Numbered from the stretch's first letter, positions 48,272-58,465 are shown. The stretch is DNA of 64,000 nucleotides from Methylobacterium sp. C25 (GCF_021352225.1 NZ_JAAUVI010000004.1:62001-126000); one strand, 5' to 3'. The notes: a model not told the origin generated them from the sequence alone. Translations and numbers: made by a program.

Positions 48272-50959
48272 ATGACCGTGCACGTGTCCGACGCCACGCC
48301 CGCCGTCGTGAAGACAACCTGCCCCTATTGCGGGGTCGGCTGCGGCGTGCTGGCGAGCCCGGACGGGCAGGGGGGTGCCGGCATCGCGGGTGACACCGAT
48401 CATCCCGCCAATTTCGGCCGGCTCTGCTCGAAAGGCTCGGCGCTCGGCGAAACCCTGGCGCTCGACGACCGGCTGCTCCACCCGGTGGTCGACGGGGCTC
48501 GCGCCTCGTGGGAGGGCGCGCTGGGCACGGTTGCGGGTGGATTGCGCCGGATCGCCGAGCAGCACGGCCCGGATTCGATCGCCTTCTACCTGTCCGGCCA
48601 GCTCCTCACCGAGGATTATTACGTCGCCAACAAGCTCGCGAAGGGCTTTTTGGGCACGCCGCATGTCGACACCAATTCCCGGCTCTGCATGTCGAGCGCG
48701 GTGGCCGCACACCGGCGCGCCTTCGGCTCGGACACGGTCCCGGGCTGCTACGAGGATCTCGACGAGGCCGATCTCCTCGTCCTGGTCGGCTCGAATACGG
48801 CGTGGTGCCACCCGATCCTGTTCCGGCGCATGGCCGATGCGAAGGCCAAGCGCGGCGCCCGGATCGTCACCATCGACCCGCGCCGCACCCAGACCGGCGA
48901 GGAGGCCGACCTGCATCTCGGCCTGCGGCCGGGCACCGACACCGCGCTGTTCTCGGGGCTTCTCGTGCATCTCGCCACGCAGGGCGCCGTGGACCGCCGC
49001 TACGTCGCAGACCACACCGCGGGTTTCGACGCCGCGCTGGAGCGCGCCCAAATCATCGCGCCGAGCATCGCCGCCACCGCCGCCGCCACCGGGCTCGCCG
49101 AGGCGGATGTCCTGACCTTCTTCGAAATGTTCACGCGCACCCGGCGGGTGGTGACCTGCTTCAGCCAGGGCGTGAACCAGTCGGCGCAGGGCACCGACAA
49201 GGGCAACGCCATCATCAACTGCCACCTCGCCACGGGCAGGATCGGACAGCCCGGCATGGGACCGTTCTCGCTGACGGGACAGCCCAACGCCATGGGCGGG
49301 CGCGAGGTCGGAGGGCTCGCCAACATGCTGGCCGCCCACATGCATTTCGCTCCCGAGGAGGTCGATCGCGTCCGCCGCTTCTGGGATGCGCCCAACATCA
49401 TCACCGGCGAGGGCATGAAGGCGGTGGCCCTGTTCGAGGCCATCGCGCGGGGCAAGATCAAGGCGCTCTGGGTGATGGGCACCAATCCGCTGGTCTCGAT
49501 GCCGCGCGCCGACGCGATCCGCGACGCGATCGCAGGACTCGACCTCTACGTCGTCTCCGAGGTGCTCGCGACCAGCGACACGGCGCGGGCCACGGCCAAG
49601 AAGACCGTGCTGCTGCCGGCTTTGGCCTGGGGCGAGAAGGACGGCACGGTCACGAATTCCGAGCGGCGGATCTCGCGCCAGCGCAGCTTCCTCAAGGCAC
49701 CCGGCGAGGCACGGGCCGACTGGGCGATCATGGGCGACGTCGCCAAGCGCCTCGGCTTCGGCGCCTCCTTCGCCTACACCTCCGCCGCTCAGATCTTTCG
49801 CGAGCACGCCGCGCTCTCGGCCTTCGAGAACGAGGGCAGCCGAGACTTCGATCTCGGTGGCCTCGCCGAGCTGAGCGATCGCGCCTACGACGCCGCGCCG
49901 CCCGTGCAATGGCCGCTGCCGAAGCGCGCCGCCGACCCTCGCAAGGGCCAGGCGCGGCTCTTCGCGGATGGACGCTTCTACACCTTCGACCAGCGCGCCC
50001 GCTTCGTCGCCGTGCAGCCGCCGGCCCTGGCGCTCCACCCGACCGCCAAGCGGCCGCTGATCCTCAATACCGGCCGCGTGCGCGACCACTGGCACACCAT
50101 GACGCGGACCGGAAAGAGCCAGCGCCTCTCGGCCCATCGCGCCGCGCCCTTCCTGGAAATCCATCCGGACGACGCGGCGCGCTACCGGCTGAGCGACGGC
50201 GGCTTCGCCCGCGTGACGACGGATCACGCCACCGCGATCCTAGAAGTCGCGGTCACCGACGGCGCACTCCCGGGCAGCATCTTCGCGCCGATGCACTGGA
50301 GCGACATGACGGCCTCACACGGCCGCGTCGTGGCGCTGGTGCGCGGCATGCCGGACCCGGTCTCGGGCCAGCCCGAGCTGAAGGCGACGCCGGCCGCCGT
50401 CGAGCCCGTCGCCTATCGCTCGCGCGGCTACCTGCTCACGCGCTCGGCCACTCCGGCACCTGCGGGCTGGTGGTGGGCGCGCGCCACGGTCCAGGGCGGC
50501 TCGGGCCTGATCTTCGCGACCCAGGACGGCTCGCGGGAGGTGGCATTGGCCCTGCGCGGATTGTTTCCGGGCCACGAGATTGCCGAGTATTCCGACCACG
50601 CTCGCGGGCTCTACCGGCTCGCCGCCTATCGCGAAGGAAGGCTGATAGCCTGCCTCGCCGTCGAGACCGGCGAGCGGCGGCCGGACTGGGAAATCGCCAA
50701 GCAGGTCTTCGCCGCACCCGAAATCGAGGCCACGGACCGGCGCAGCCTGCTCTCGGGCCGGGCTCAGACGGCTTCGGCCGGCCCGGTGATCTGCGCCTGC
50801 CACGGCGTCGGGCTCGACGTCATTACCGCCGCCATCGCGGCCGGAGCCGGGTCGGTCGAAAAGGTCGGCGCGGCCTGCAAGGCGGGCACGAATTGCGGCT
50901 CGTGCATCCCAGAGATCCGCAAGCTGCTGCCCGCGGCGCTTGCGCGCGACGCTGCGTGA
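48272..50959 (+). CDS. nasA: Assimilatory nitrate reductase catalytic subunit
   Basis: 895 residues, molybdenum bis-MGD enzyme that reduces nitrate to nitrite in the cytoplasm. The N-terminal [4Fe-4S] site is CPYCGVGC plus Cys52 (Cys17, 20, 24, 52). No Tat signal is present, as expected for NasA. A C-terminal BFD-like domain (from about 839) has Cys841-x-Cys843 and Cys875-x-x-Cys878, a [2Fe-2S] site that could take electrons from the FAD protein. Start ATG 48272; the frame is open upstream but not family-like. Confidence 0.93.
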   Translation: MTVHVSDATPAVVKTTCPYCGVGCGVLASPDGQGGAGIAGDTDHPANFGRLCSKGSALGETLALDDRLLHPVVDGARASWEGALGTVAGGLRRIAEQHGPDSIAFYLSGQLLTEDYYVANKLAKGFLGTPHVDTNSRLCMSSAVAAHRRAFGSDTVPGCYEDLDEADLLVLVGSNTAWCHPILFRRMADAKAKRGARIVTIDPRRTQTGEEADLHLGLRPGTDTALFSGLLVHLATQGAVDRRYVADHTAGFDAALERAQIIAPSIAATAAATGLAEADVLTFFEMFTRTRRVVTCFSQGVNQSAQGTDKGNAIINCHLATGRIGQPGMGPFSLTGQPNAMGGREVGGLANMLAAHMHFAPEEVDRVRRFWDAPNIITGEGMKAVALFEAIARGKIKALWVMGTNPLVSMPRADAIRDAIAGLDLYVVSEVLATSDTARATAKKTVLLPALAWGEKDGTVTNSERRISRQRSFLKAPGEARADWAIMGDVAKRLGFGASFAYTSAAQIFREHAALSAFENEGSRDFDLGGLAELSDRAYDAAPPVQWPLPKRAADPRKGQARLFADGRFYTFDQRARFVAVQPPALALHPTAKRPLILNTGRVRDHWHTMTRTGKSQRLSAHRAAPFLEIHPDDAARYRLSDGGFARVTTDHATAILEVAVTDGALPGSIFAPMHWSDMTASHGRVVALVRGMPDPVSGQPELKATPAAVEPVAYRSRGYLLTRSATPAPAGWWWARATVQGGSGLIFATQDGSREVALALRGLFPGHEIAEYSDHARGLYRLAAYREGRLIACLAVETGERRPDWEIAKQVFAAPEIEATDRRSLLSGRAQTASAGPVICACHGVGLDVITAAIAAGAGSVEKVGAACKAGTNCGSCIPEIRKLLPAALARDAA

Positions 50960-51004
50960 GGTCACGTTCCGGGTGAGCACGATGTCGAGACCCAACTTTC
51001 GTCG

Positions 51005-52459
51005 ATGAGCACGCCCCGCCAACCCCGTGAAACCCGCGCCGGCCTCGAGCCGCTGGCGGTGTTGCCCGTCTTCGTACCGCTCCAAGGCAAGCGCGCCGTG
51101 CTTGCCGGCTCTAACGGCGGCGCTCCCTGGAAGGTGAGGCTGCTCGCCGCAGCCGGCGCCATCGTCGACGTCTACGCCGCAGAGCCGAGCGAGGAGCTTC
51201 TGGCCGTGCCGGGCGATATCGCCGCCGGCTCCGTGACCCTCCATCGGCGCAATTGGACCCCCGCCGACCTGTCAGGTGCCGCCTTCGCCGTCGGCGCGAT
51301 GGAGGACGAGGACGACTGTATCGCCTTCGTCGCGGCGGCCCGCGCAGCCGGCGCCATCGTCAATGCCGTCGACCGGCCGCATCTCTGCGACGTGAAGTTC
51401 GGCGCCATCGTCAACCGCTCGCCGCTGGTGGTGGGCATCTCCACGGAGGGTGCGGCCCCCGTCTTCGGGCAGACGGTACGCGCCCGCATCGAAGCGATGC
51501 TGCCGCGCGGCTTCGCGCGCTGGGTTGCAGCCGCACGCGACTGGCGCGACGGCGTCTCCGAGCGCTTCCATGGCTTCGCTGAGCGGCGTGGCTTCTGGGA
51601 GCGCTTCACGGATCGCGCCTTCGCCGAGCCCGACCGCGTGCCCACCAAGAGCGACCTCTCCGAGCTTCTCGGCGAGACCGAGGCCACGCCGAAGGGCGGG
51701 GCGGTCACCCTCGTCGGGGCGGGGCCGGGCGATGCCGAGCTCCTGACCCTCAAGGCCCTGCGCGCTCTGCGCAACGCCGACGTCATCCTCTACGACGACC
51801 TCGTCGCCCGCGAAATCCTCGACTACGCCCGGCGCGAAGCCCGCACCATGCTCGTCGGAAAGACCGGGCACGGCCCCTCCTGCCGCCAGGACGATATCAA
51901 CGCGCTGATGGTCTCGCTGGCAAAGTCCGGCAAGCAGGTGGTGCGGCTGAAATCCGGCGATCCGCTGGTCTTCGGCCGAGCCGGCGAAGAGCTCGAAGCC
52001 TGCCGTCTTGCCGGCGTGCCCTGCTCAGTGGTTCCGGGTGTCACCGCCGCGCAGGGTGCAGCGGCCTCGCTCGGCGTCTCGCTGACCCACCGCGACGCCG
52101 CCCGCCGCCTGCAATACGTCACCGGCCACGATCGCCGCGGCGCGCTGCCCGAGGACCTGAACTGGGGAGCGCTCGCCGATCCCAGCGTCACCACCGTTGT
52201 CTACATGCCGAAGCGCACGCTCGGCACGTTGTTGGAGCGCGCCATTGCGGAGGGCCTTGCCCCGGCGACACCCGCACTTGTGGTCTTCAACGCCACCCGG
52301 CCCGACCAGGCCACGGTCACCGGCACCGCCGCCGACCTTGCGGAACGGATCGAGGCCGCCGGCCTCGAAGGCCCCGCGATCCTCATGGTCGGCGAGGCAT
52401 TGGGACGCCGCGAGGTCGGAGCGATCGTCGACACGATGCAAGATCGGCTAGCGGTCTGA
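51005..52459 (+). CDS. cysG: Siroheme synthase (multifunctional)
   Basis: 484 residues. The N-terminal part (about 20-225) is the precorrin-2 dehydrogenase/ferrochelatase (NAVDRPHLCDVKFGAIVNRSPLVVGIST). The C-terminal part (about 235-484) is uroporphyrinogen III methyltransferase (VTLVGAGPGDAELLTLKAL, RLKSGDPLVFGRAGEE, VPGVTAAQGAAASLG). It makes siroheme for NirA; it starts 45 bases after nasA. Confidence 0.94.
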   Translation: MSTPRQPRETRAGLEPLAVLPVFVPLQGKRAVLAGSNGGAPWKVRLLAAAGAIVDVYAAEPSEELLAVPGDIAAGSVTLHRRNWTPADLSGAAFAVGAMEDEDDCIAFVAAARAAGAIVNAVDRPHLCDVKFGAIVNRSPLVVGISTEGAAPVFGQTVRARIEAMLPRGFARWVAAARDWRDGVSERFHGFAERRGFWERFTDRAFAEPDRVPTKSDLSELLGETEATPKGGAVTLVGAGPGDAELLTLKALRALRNADVILYDDLVAREILDYARREARTMLVGKTGHGPSCRQDDINALMVSLAKSGKQVVRLKSGDPLVFGRAGEELEACRLAGVPCSVVPGVTAAQGAAASLGVSLTHRDAARRLQYVTGHDRRGALPEDLNWGALADPSVTTVVYMPKRTLGTLLERAIAEGLAPATPALVVFNATRPDQATVTGTAADLAERIEAAGLEGPAILMVGEALGRREVGAIVDTMQDRLAV

Positions 52460-52556
52460 GCAGCGAGGCGTGACGGCGACAGGCCGCAGGGCCGAGCCCT
52501 TGGCCTCCCGGGTTCCGCGCGGGTAGAGGTGCGCTTCCGGCGTCGGACCCCCACCC

Positions 52557-53147
52557 ATGCAGCCTAAGTCTCGTATCCTCGTGCCGCTCCTCGCCTTCGC
52601 AGCAGGCATCGTGCTTCTGTCGGCGGCGGCCGTGATCTATCTCGTGCCGCAGAGCCGCCCCGCTGCGACAAGTGCCGTCGGCGGCCCCTTCACCCTGGTG
52701 AACCAGGACGGCAAGACCGTAACCGAGCGCGATTTCGCCGGTGCCACGCATCTGATGTTCTTCGGCTTCACCCACTGCCCGGACGTCTGCCCGACCACGC
52801 TGCAGCAGATCACCGACGTGCTCGCCGCCCTCGGCCCCAAGGGTGACAAGCTGAAGGTCGCCTTCGTCACAGTCGACCCTGAGCGCGACAATCCGGCTGC
52901 GCTGAAAGAGTACCTGTCGAGCTTCGATCCGCGCATCACCGGCCTGACCGGGACGCCCGAGCAGGTCAGGGCAGCGCTCAGGGCCTATCGCGGCTACGCC
53001 AAAAAGGTCGAGGGCAAAGACGGCGACTACGTAATGGAGCACACGGCGCTGGTCTACGTCATGGACGCGCACAACAATTTCGTCAGTGCCCTCAACCTGC
53101 AGCGACCGCCGCAGGAGACGGCCGCGGAACTGACGAAGCGGATCTGA
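52557..53147 (+). CDS. SCO family copper chaperone
   Basis: 196 residues, one N-terminal membrane helix, periplasmic thioredoxin-like domain. Copper ligands are CPDVC (Cys74, Cys78) and His162 in MEHTALV. SCO/SenC proteins deliver copper to the CuA site of cytochrome oxidase. No oxidase genes lie nearby. Its last 56 bases overlap the convergent glycosyltransferase. Confidence 0.92.
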   Translation: MQPKSRILVPLLAFAAGIVLLSAAAVIYLVPQSRPAATSAVGGPFTLVNQDGKTVTERDFAGATHLMFFGFTHCPDVCPTTLQQITDVLAALGPKGDKLKVAFVTVDPERDNPAALKEYLSSFDPRITGLTGTPEQVRAALRAYRGYAKKVEGKDGDYVMEHTALVYVMDAHNNFVSALNLQRPPQETAAELTKRI

Positions 53148-55032
53148 CGCCCGCGCCTTTTCGGGTCAGCCGAGCGCCGCTGCGCGAGGTGCGCGCCAGA
53201 CCATGCTCGGTTTTGTTCCAGCGATGCGGATGGCGGGCGAGCTCGAACACCGCGAGCCACGCCGCGGCGCTGACCAAGCCGAAGTAGAGCGGCAAGAGGA
53301 GTGCCCATGGCATCAGCCCGAACCAGCGGCGGCGCATACAGGCAAGCAGCGCCGGGAGCAGCATTGCCACGATACCGCCTATGAACACGACGTGCGTCCC
53401 AAGGCTCGTGACTTCCGCCAATATGTCTGGCGCCGCGTCGGGCCCAGAGATCAGTCGATAGACCGTCCAGAGCGAGAGAAACGGGTAGACCAAGGCAGAT
53501 AAGACGGTCCCCGGTAGGAGCGTGACCGCGAACAGGCTTCCAAGCGGTCCCAGCCGCCCGGCAGTCTCTGCAGGATTCCGAAGATGGGTGAAGGTCGTCT
53601 GCAGAAATCCCTTCATCCAGCGCGTCCGCTGGCGTAGCCAAGGCTTCACCAGCCGAAGGCCCTCCTCCTTCGTGTCGCTCGGCAGGTCACCGACATGATA
53701 GCCAGCGAGCGCCAAACGCATCCCGAGATCTGCATCCTCGGTGACATTCCAGGCGTCCCAACCGCGCAATTCACGCAGTACGCGCGTGCGGAAATGTGTC
53801 GTCGTCCCGCCCAACGGCGTCGGCATCCGCCACGCAGCGAGGGCTGGTCCAAGCACGTCAAACAGGGCCGAGTATTCGAGGGCGAAGAGCCGCGTCAGCC
53901 AGCCATCCTCGTAGTTGTCGACGACGAGACGCCCCTGCAGGCAAGCCGTCGTCTTGGGGGCTCGGGCGAACAGCGTCGCGGCGAGCCTGAGTTGCTGTCG
54001 CTCGATCACGTCCTCCGCATCGTAGACGACGAGATAACGGCCGCGGGCCAGCGGCAGCGCGACGTTGAGCGCCCGCGGTTTCGTTCTGGGCAGGCCAGGC
54101 GGAGCCGTCACGATCTCGAACCAGGGCGGCAAGGCGATCGCCCGCAGCGCTTCCGCCGTTTCCGCGTCGTCGGCTTCGAGCAGGAGTTTGATGTCGAGCT
54201 TGGCCGCCGGATAATCGAGACGCTTCAAGGATCCGACCAGTTGCTCCACGACGCTGGCCTCGCGGTAGAGCGCGACGAGGACGGTATAAGTCGGCAATGC
54301 CGCGTCGTTCAGGAGACGAATCTCGGGAGAAGGCTCCGGGCTGGAAGGTACTCCAGCGGCACAGAAGCGGACCATCAGCAGCGCAATGGTCGCTAGTTGG
54401 GTCAATGCGAGCAGCCCCATGCTGAATCCGTTCGGCAAGCTGGTGAAAAGAAGGCCCAATCCGACCACGGCCCCAACGACGATGAGGTCTCTCGCCGTCA
54501 GGCCTGGCCGGCATGACCATTCTGGATGGTGCTGCCTCAGGTCATCTGCCGCTTCGGCCGCGATCTCATCGGCCCGCTGCGCGAATACGGCATTGCGCAA
54601 TCGCGTGGGCGTGGTGATGGCCGGCTGGACGCTCCGCTGGTTCCAAGTGTCGATGAGGCGCGCGACGGCACGTCCGCGCGGCGCCACAGCGACGAGGGGC
54701 CAAAACTCCCGAGCCAACGGAGTGGCGTCAACGTCCAGCACCTCAGAATGGCGCACCTTGTCGTAGAGCCGCACGTCTTCGACGAATGTCGTGTCGAGGG
54801 TGAGCGCGAGGGCGCGGTAGTATCGCTCCTCGTCGATCACGCCGGTGTTGAGCAGCGTCGTAAGGACATCAGCGCGGCCCAGACGTGCCGCTTCCGCGGC
54901 GTTGGCGAGAGCCCGGTAAGATATGCCATGCGCGAGCAGAAATCCGATCTCGCGCGGAAGCACCACCTCTTCCGGGCGCGCCCCAGTGTCGAGAGAGCCC
55001 CGTGCCACGATGGACCTGTCGAGGACCGCCAT
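53092..55032 (-). CDS. GT2 glycosyltransferase, BcsA-like membrane type
   Basis: 646 residues. A roughly 150-residue N-terminal part (YRALANAAEAARLGRADVLTTLL, IDEERYYRALALTLD, LVAVAPRGRAVARL) resembles the GspE/MshE N-terminal module. Two helices follow, then the GT-A domain with YDAED, the acid TEDADLG and QRTRW, and four to five helices toward the end. This is the plan of processive polysaccharide synthases. ATG 55032 is chosen; the frame is open to 55311. The next gene is divergent at 44 bases. Confidence 0.85.
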   Translation of the reverse strand: MAVLDRSIVARGSLDTGARPEEVVLPREIGFLLAHGISYRALANAAEAARLGRADVLTTLLNTGVIDEERYYRALALTLDTTFVEDVRLYDKVRHSEVLDVDATPLAREFWPLVAVAPRGRAVARLIDTWNQRSVQPAITTPTRLRNAVFAQRADEIAAEAADDLRQHHPEWSCRPGLTARDLIVVGAVVGLGLLFTSLPNGFSMGLLALTQLATIALLMVRFCAAGVPSSPEPSPEIRLLNDAALPTYTVLVALYREASVVEQLVGSLKRLDYPAAKLDIKLLLEADDAETAEALRAIALPPWFEIVTAPPGLPRTKPRALNVALPLARGRYLVVYDAEDVIERQQLRLAATLFARAPKTTACLQGRLVVDNYEDGWLTRLFALEYSALFDVLGPALAAWRMPTPLGGTTTHFRTRVLRELRGWDAWNVTEDADLGMRLALAGYHVGDLPSDTKEEGLRLVKPWLRQRTRWMKGFLQTTFTHLRNPAETAGRLGPLGSLFAVTLLPGTVLSALVYPFLSLWTVYRLISGPDAAPDILAEVTSLGTHVVFIGGIVAMLLPALLACMRRRWFGLMPWALLLPLYFGLVSAAAWLAVFELARHPHRWNKTEHGLARTSRSGARLTRKGAGVRSASSVPRPSPAAVAAG

Positions 55033-55076
55033 GAGGGACGCTCCCGAGGGGCTCGACGGTATGGTAGGGAGGCAGG

Positions 55077-56021
55077 GTGAGCCCGATCTCGTCCTCCCTT
55101 CCGCAAAGCCATCGCAGCCGCACGGTCCAGGCAAGCGCCCTGCGCGCTCTGGTTGTGTACGGTTTGTTAACCGTCGCCCTATTGCTGACCAGTGCGGCAG
55201 AATCGACACAGGCGCAGGCTCCCGCCGTACCCGAGACAAAGCCAACGAGCCCGTCCGTCGCGATCCCGAACTTCTGGAATCCCCGCGCACGCGGTGAGCG
55301 TGTCGAGGCACCGCAACTCGGGCGCCCGGTCCGCTTCCTGACCGACGATGAATTTCCGCCGCTGCATTTCGCGGGGCCCGACGGCAACCCGACCGGCTTC
55401 TCGGTGGAACTGGCGCGCGCCGTCTGCGAGCGGCTGGTGATCCAGTGCACGGTGCAGGCGCGCCGCTTCGACACCTTGCTCGACGCTCTGGCTGACAAGC
55501 AAGGCGACGTCGTCGCGGCCGCGATCCCGCTGACGCCAGGCCTGCGTGCCCGCTTCCTGGCGACGCGCCCGTATTTTCGCTGGCCGGCGCGCTTCGTCGC
55601 GCGCGGCGACAGGGGGTTGGCGCCCCCCTCGGCCCAGGCGCTGTCGGGCAAGACGGTGGGTGTCATCGAAGGAAGTGCGCACGCTGCCTACCTGAAGACG
55701 TTCTTCTCCGGCGCAGTGCCGAAGCCTTTCCCCGATCTCGCGTCGGCCGAGGCCGCCTTGAGGCGGGGCGAGATCGACTACGTCTTCGCCGACGGCCTCA
55801 ACCTCGCACTCTGGATCGGCGGCCAGGATTCCGAGCGCTGCTGCAGCTTCGTTGGCGGCGATTACCTGGAGAACCGCTATTTCGGCGAGGGCATCGGCCT
55901 GATCACCCGCACGGAGGACGCCGCCCTGAACCGCGCCCTCGACGATGCGCTCCAGCGCGTCTGGGATGATGGCAAATATGCGGAGCTCTACCTGCGTTTC
56001 TTTCCGGTGAGCCCGTTCTGA
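55077..56021 (+). CDS. Periplasmic solute-binding protein, SBP_bac_3 type
   Basis: 314 residues from a GTG with GGTAGGGAGG just upstream. Signal peptide ALVVYGLLTVALLLTSAAESTQAQA; then RFLTDDEFPPLHFAGPDGNPTGFSVELARAV, the amino-acid-binding protein signature, and YFGEGIGLITRTED. No permease or ATPase gene is adjacent, so it may be an orphan binding protein or a signalling partner of a transporter elsewhere. Confidence 0.83.
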   Translation: MSPISSSLPQSHRSRTVQASALRALVVYGLLTVALLLTSAAESTQAQAPAVPETKPTSPSVAIPNFWNPRARGERVEAPQLGRPVRFLTDDEFPPLHFAGPDGNPTGFSVELARAVCERLVIQCTVQARRFDTLLDALADKQGDVVAAAIPLTPGLRARFLATRPYFRWPARFVARGDRGLAPPSAQALSGKTVGVIEGSAHAAYLKTFFSGAVPKPFPDLASAEAALRRGEIDYVFADGLNLALWIGGQDSERCCSFVGGDYLENRYFGEGIGLITRTEDAALNRALDDALQRVWDDGKYAELYLRFFPVSPF

Positions 56022-56068
56022 GTCATCGCGTTGACCGGCCCGGACCCGGTCCATAGTAAGTCACGACC

Positions 56069-57739
56069 ATGACCGCCCCGCTCGCACTCGATCCCGACAT
56101 CGTGGACGCTGCCGCCACGGCAGCCGCTTGGCCCTTCGAGGAGGCGCGCAAGCTCCTCGCGCGGCTCGAGCGGAAGCCGAAGGCGGAAGTGCTGTTCGAG
56201 ACCGGCTACGGCCCCTCGGGCCTGCCGCATATCGGCACATTCGGCGAGGTCGCGCGCACATCGATGGTGCGTCACGCTTTCCGCGTGCTCACCAATGACA
56301 GCGTACCGACGCGGCTCATCGCCTTCTCCGACGACATGGATGGCCTGCGGAAGGTGCCGACTAACGTCCCCAACCAGGACAGGCTCACGGCCGCGCTGAA
56401 CCTGCCTTTGACCAAGGTGCCCGACCCGTTCGGCACCCACGAGAGCTTCGGCCATCACAACAACGCCGAGTTGCGCCGCTTCCTCGACGCATTCGGCTTC
56501 GACTACGAATTCCGTTCCGCGACAGAGTGTTACAAGGCCGGCATCTTCGACGACGCGCTCCGGCTCGTGCTCGACCGCTACGAGGCGGTGATGGCGATCA
56601 TGCTGCCCTCGCTGCGCGCCGAGCGCTCGGCCTCCTACTCGCCGTTCCTGCCGATTCACCCGGTGACGGGACATGTCATGCAGGTGCCGATCGACGAGGT
56701 GAAGCCGGCCACCGGCACCATCGTCTGGCGCGATCCGGCCACCGGCGAGGCCTACGAGACCCCGGTCACGGGCGGCCATGCCAAGCTGCAATGGAAGCCC
56801 GACTGGGCGATGCGCTGGGTGGCGCTCGGCATCGATTACGAGATGGCCGGCAAGGACCTCATCGACTCCGTGAAGCTCTCGGGCCAGATCGCCCGCGCAC
56901 TCGGCGCCGAGCCACCGGAGGGCTTCAACTACGAGCTCTTCCTCGACGAGCACGGCCAGAAGATCTCGAAGTCCAAGGGCAACGGCCTGACCATCGACGA
57001 GTGGCTGACCTACGGCACGCCGGATTCGCTGGCGCTCTACATGTACAACAAGCCGCGCGAGGCCAAGCGCTTGTTTTTCGACGTGATTCCGCGCCACGTC
57101 GACGAGTACGACAACTTTTTGGGCCGCTACCCGCGGCAGGATGCGAAGCTGCGTCTCGGCAACCCGGTCTGGCACCTGCATGCCGGCAACCCGCCCGCCC
57201 CCGAGGCCATCGACGCCTCCGGCACGGTGCTGAGCTTCGCCATGCTCCTGAACCTCGTCTCGGTGGCCAATGCCGAGACCCCCGACGTGCTCTGGGGCTT
57301 CATCCGCCGCTATGCACCCGATGTCGGGCCGCAGACGCATCCGCGGCTGGCCGCGCTCGTGACCCGCGCGCTCGCCTATTACCGCGATTTCGTGCGCCCC
57401 CAGAAGCAGTACCGCGCGGCCACCGAGGAGGAGAGGGCGGCGCTTGCCGACCTCGCCGAGACCCTTGCCGAGCACGAGGGCTCGACCGATCCGGAAGGCT
57501 TGCAGGCCGTGGTCTACGAGGTGGGCCGCCGCCACTTCCCGGACCTCTCGGGCAAGGCCAAGAGCCCCGATGGGCGGCCGGGCGTGTCCAAGACCTGGTT
57601 CGCCTCGATCTACAACGTGCTGCTCGGGGAAGCGCAGGGGCCGCGCTTCGGCTCGTTCATCGCGCTGTATGGGGTGGCCGAGACGCGGGCGCTGATCGGG
57701 AAGGCGCTGGAGGGTGCGTTCGTCGGAGCCGACGCTTAA
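56069..57739 (+). CDS. lysK: Lysyl-tRNA synthetase, class I
   Basis: 556 residues. The class I signature HIGT is at 54-57 ([13 protein letters not shown]) and the KMSKS-type loop KISKS at 298-302. LysRS exists as two unrelated classes; the archaeal-type class I form is typical of alphaproteobacteria. Aminoacylates tRNA-Lys. The start ATG at 56069 follows the preceding gene by 47 bases. Confidence 0.96.
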   Translation: MTAPLALDPDIVDAAATAAAWPFEEARKLLARLERKPKAEVLFETGYGPSGLPHIGTFGEVARTSMVRHAFRVLTNDSVPTRLIAFSDDMDGLRKVPTNVPNQDRLTAALNLPLTKVPDPFGTHESFGHHNNAELRRFLDAFGFDYEFRSATECYKAGIFDDALRLVLDRYEAVMAIMLPSLRAERSASYSPFLPIHPVTGHVMQVPIDEVKPATGTIVWRDPATGEAYETPVTGGHAKLQWKPDWAMRWVALGIDYEMAGKDLIDSVKLSGQIARALGAEPPEGFNYELFLDEHGQKISKSKGNGLTIDEWLTYGTPDSLALYMYNKPREAKRLFFDVIPRHVDEYDNFLGRYPRQDAKLRLGNPVWHLHAGNPPAPEAIDASGTVLSFAMLLNLVSVANAETPDVLWGFIRRYAPDVGPQTHPRLAALVTRALAYYRDFVRPQKQYRAATEEERAALADLAETLAEHEGSTDPEGLQAVVYEVGRRHFPDLSGKAKSPDGRPGVSKTWFASIYNVLLGEAQGPRFGSFIALYGVAETRALIGKALEGAFVGADA

Positions 57740-58240
57740 CGGGGGCGTCGGACGTCATCTCGTTTCAGGCCGTACGGAAGGCCGGACGAGCGGGACGGAT
57801 GTCCCGCCTGTCCCAAGCCGTCCCACGGCCGGGATTGCCCCCTCTGAGAACAGCATCGGCCGGAACCGTCGTGGAACGCATTGACAGCGCGCCGCTGATT
57901 ATGCCAATATTCCTATATCGGCAGAGTGGTGGTTCTCACAAGCCGGGCTTGATGGGGGGACTTGAACCCCAACCGGGCATATGCCGCCACGTTTCGAGTA
58001 GTCTTCGCAGACTGTCCGAAATCTACTTTGGGTAGAATTCGGTAAATTGCCAGTAGGCTTACCCACCACCATAAGCACCCATAATGGGCGGCATCAGTGG
58101 TTTTGATTGGTTGGAGCCTTTCAGCTGCGGCAAACTGCTGACGGACGAAAGTCAGCTAGCGCTCAGCCAATTTTTGCCCAATTGGTTCGCAACTAAACCA
58201 TCTGCAGCAACGGCGCTGCGCAGGGACGGTGCTGGTCCAA
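57740..58240. other. Gene-poor, AT-richer region with a tRNA T-arm-like motif
   Basis: No convincing gene. On the minus strand, 57954-57970 reads GGGGTTCAAGTCCCCCC, which looks like a tRNA T-arm, but no acceptor, D or anticodon arm and no CCA follow. A 64-residue ORF at 58084-58278 (plus) overlaps the next gene and has no clear ribosome site. The base composition differs from the flanks, which suggests a past insertion. Confidence 0.55.
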
Positions 58241-58465
58241 ATGCCTCGATACTTTTTCGACGTTCACGATGGCGTTGACGTTCGCGACGATGCCGGCCGT
58301 GAGTTGGAGGGTCCCGAAGCGGCGCGGCAGGAAGCCGTCCGGCTTGCGGCGGAGTACGCGAAAGATGTCGAGAACCTATCAGCAGGCGGCCTCCTAGTCG
58401 TCACCGTCCGAGACGGGTCCGGCACCACCGTGACCACGGTCCGGCTGATCTGCCAGATCGACTGA
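58241..58465 (+). CDS. DUF6894 family small protein
   Basis: 74 residues, starting MPRYFFDVHDGVDVRDDAGRELEG, which is the DUF6894 signature (RYFF, D-G, EL, AAR-EA). Common in Methylobacteriaceae and related Rhizobiales; function unknown. Start at ATG 58241, not the upstream GTG/ATG at 58229. Confidence 0.8.
   Translation: MPRYFFDVHDGVDVRDDAGRELEGPEAARQEAVRLAAEYAKDVENLSAGGLLVVTVRDGSGTTVTTVRLICQID

Noticed and set aside
57931..58040. tRNA gene on the minus strand
   Set aside because: A T-arm-like sequence is present, but the T-stem has a mismatch. No matching 5' acceptor strand, D arm or anticodon arm could be found in the next 110 bases, and there is no CCA.
58084..58278. 64-residue ORF in the AT-richer zone
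   Set aside because: Overlaps the DUF6894 start, lacks a ribosome site and matches no recognisable family; kept only as a note.
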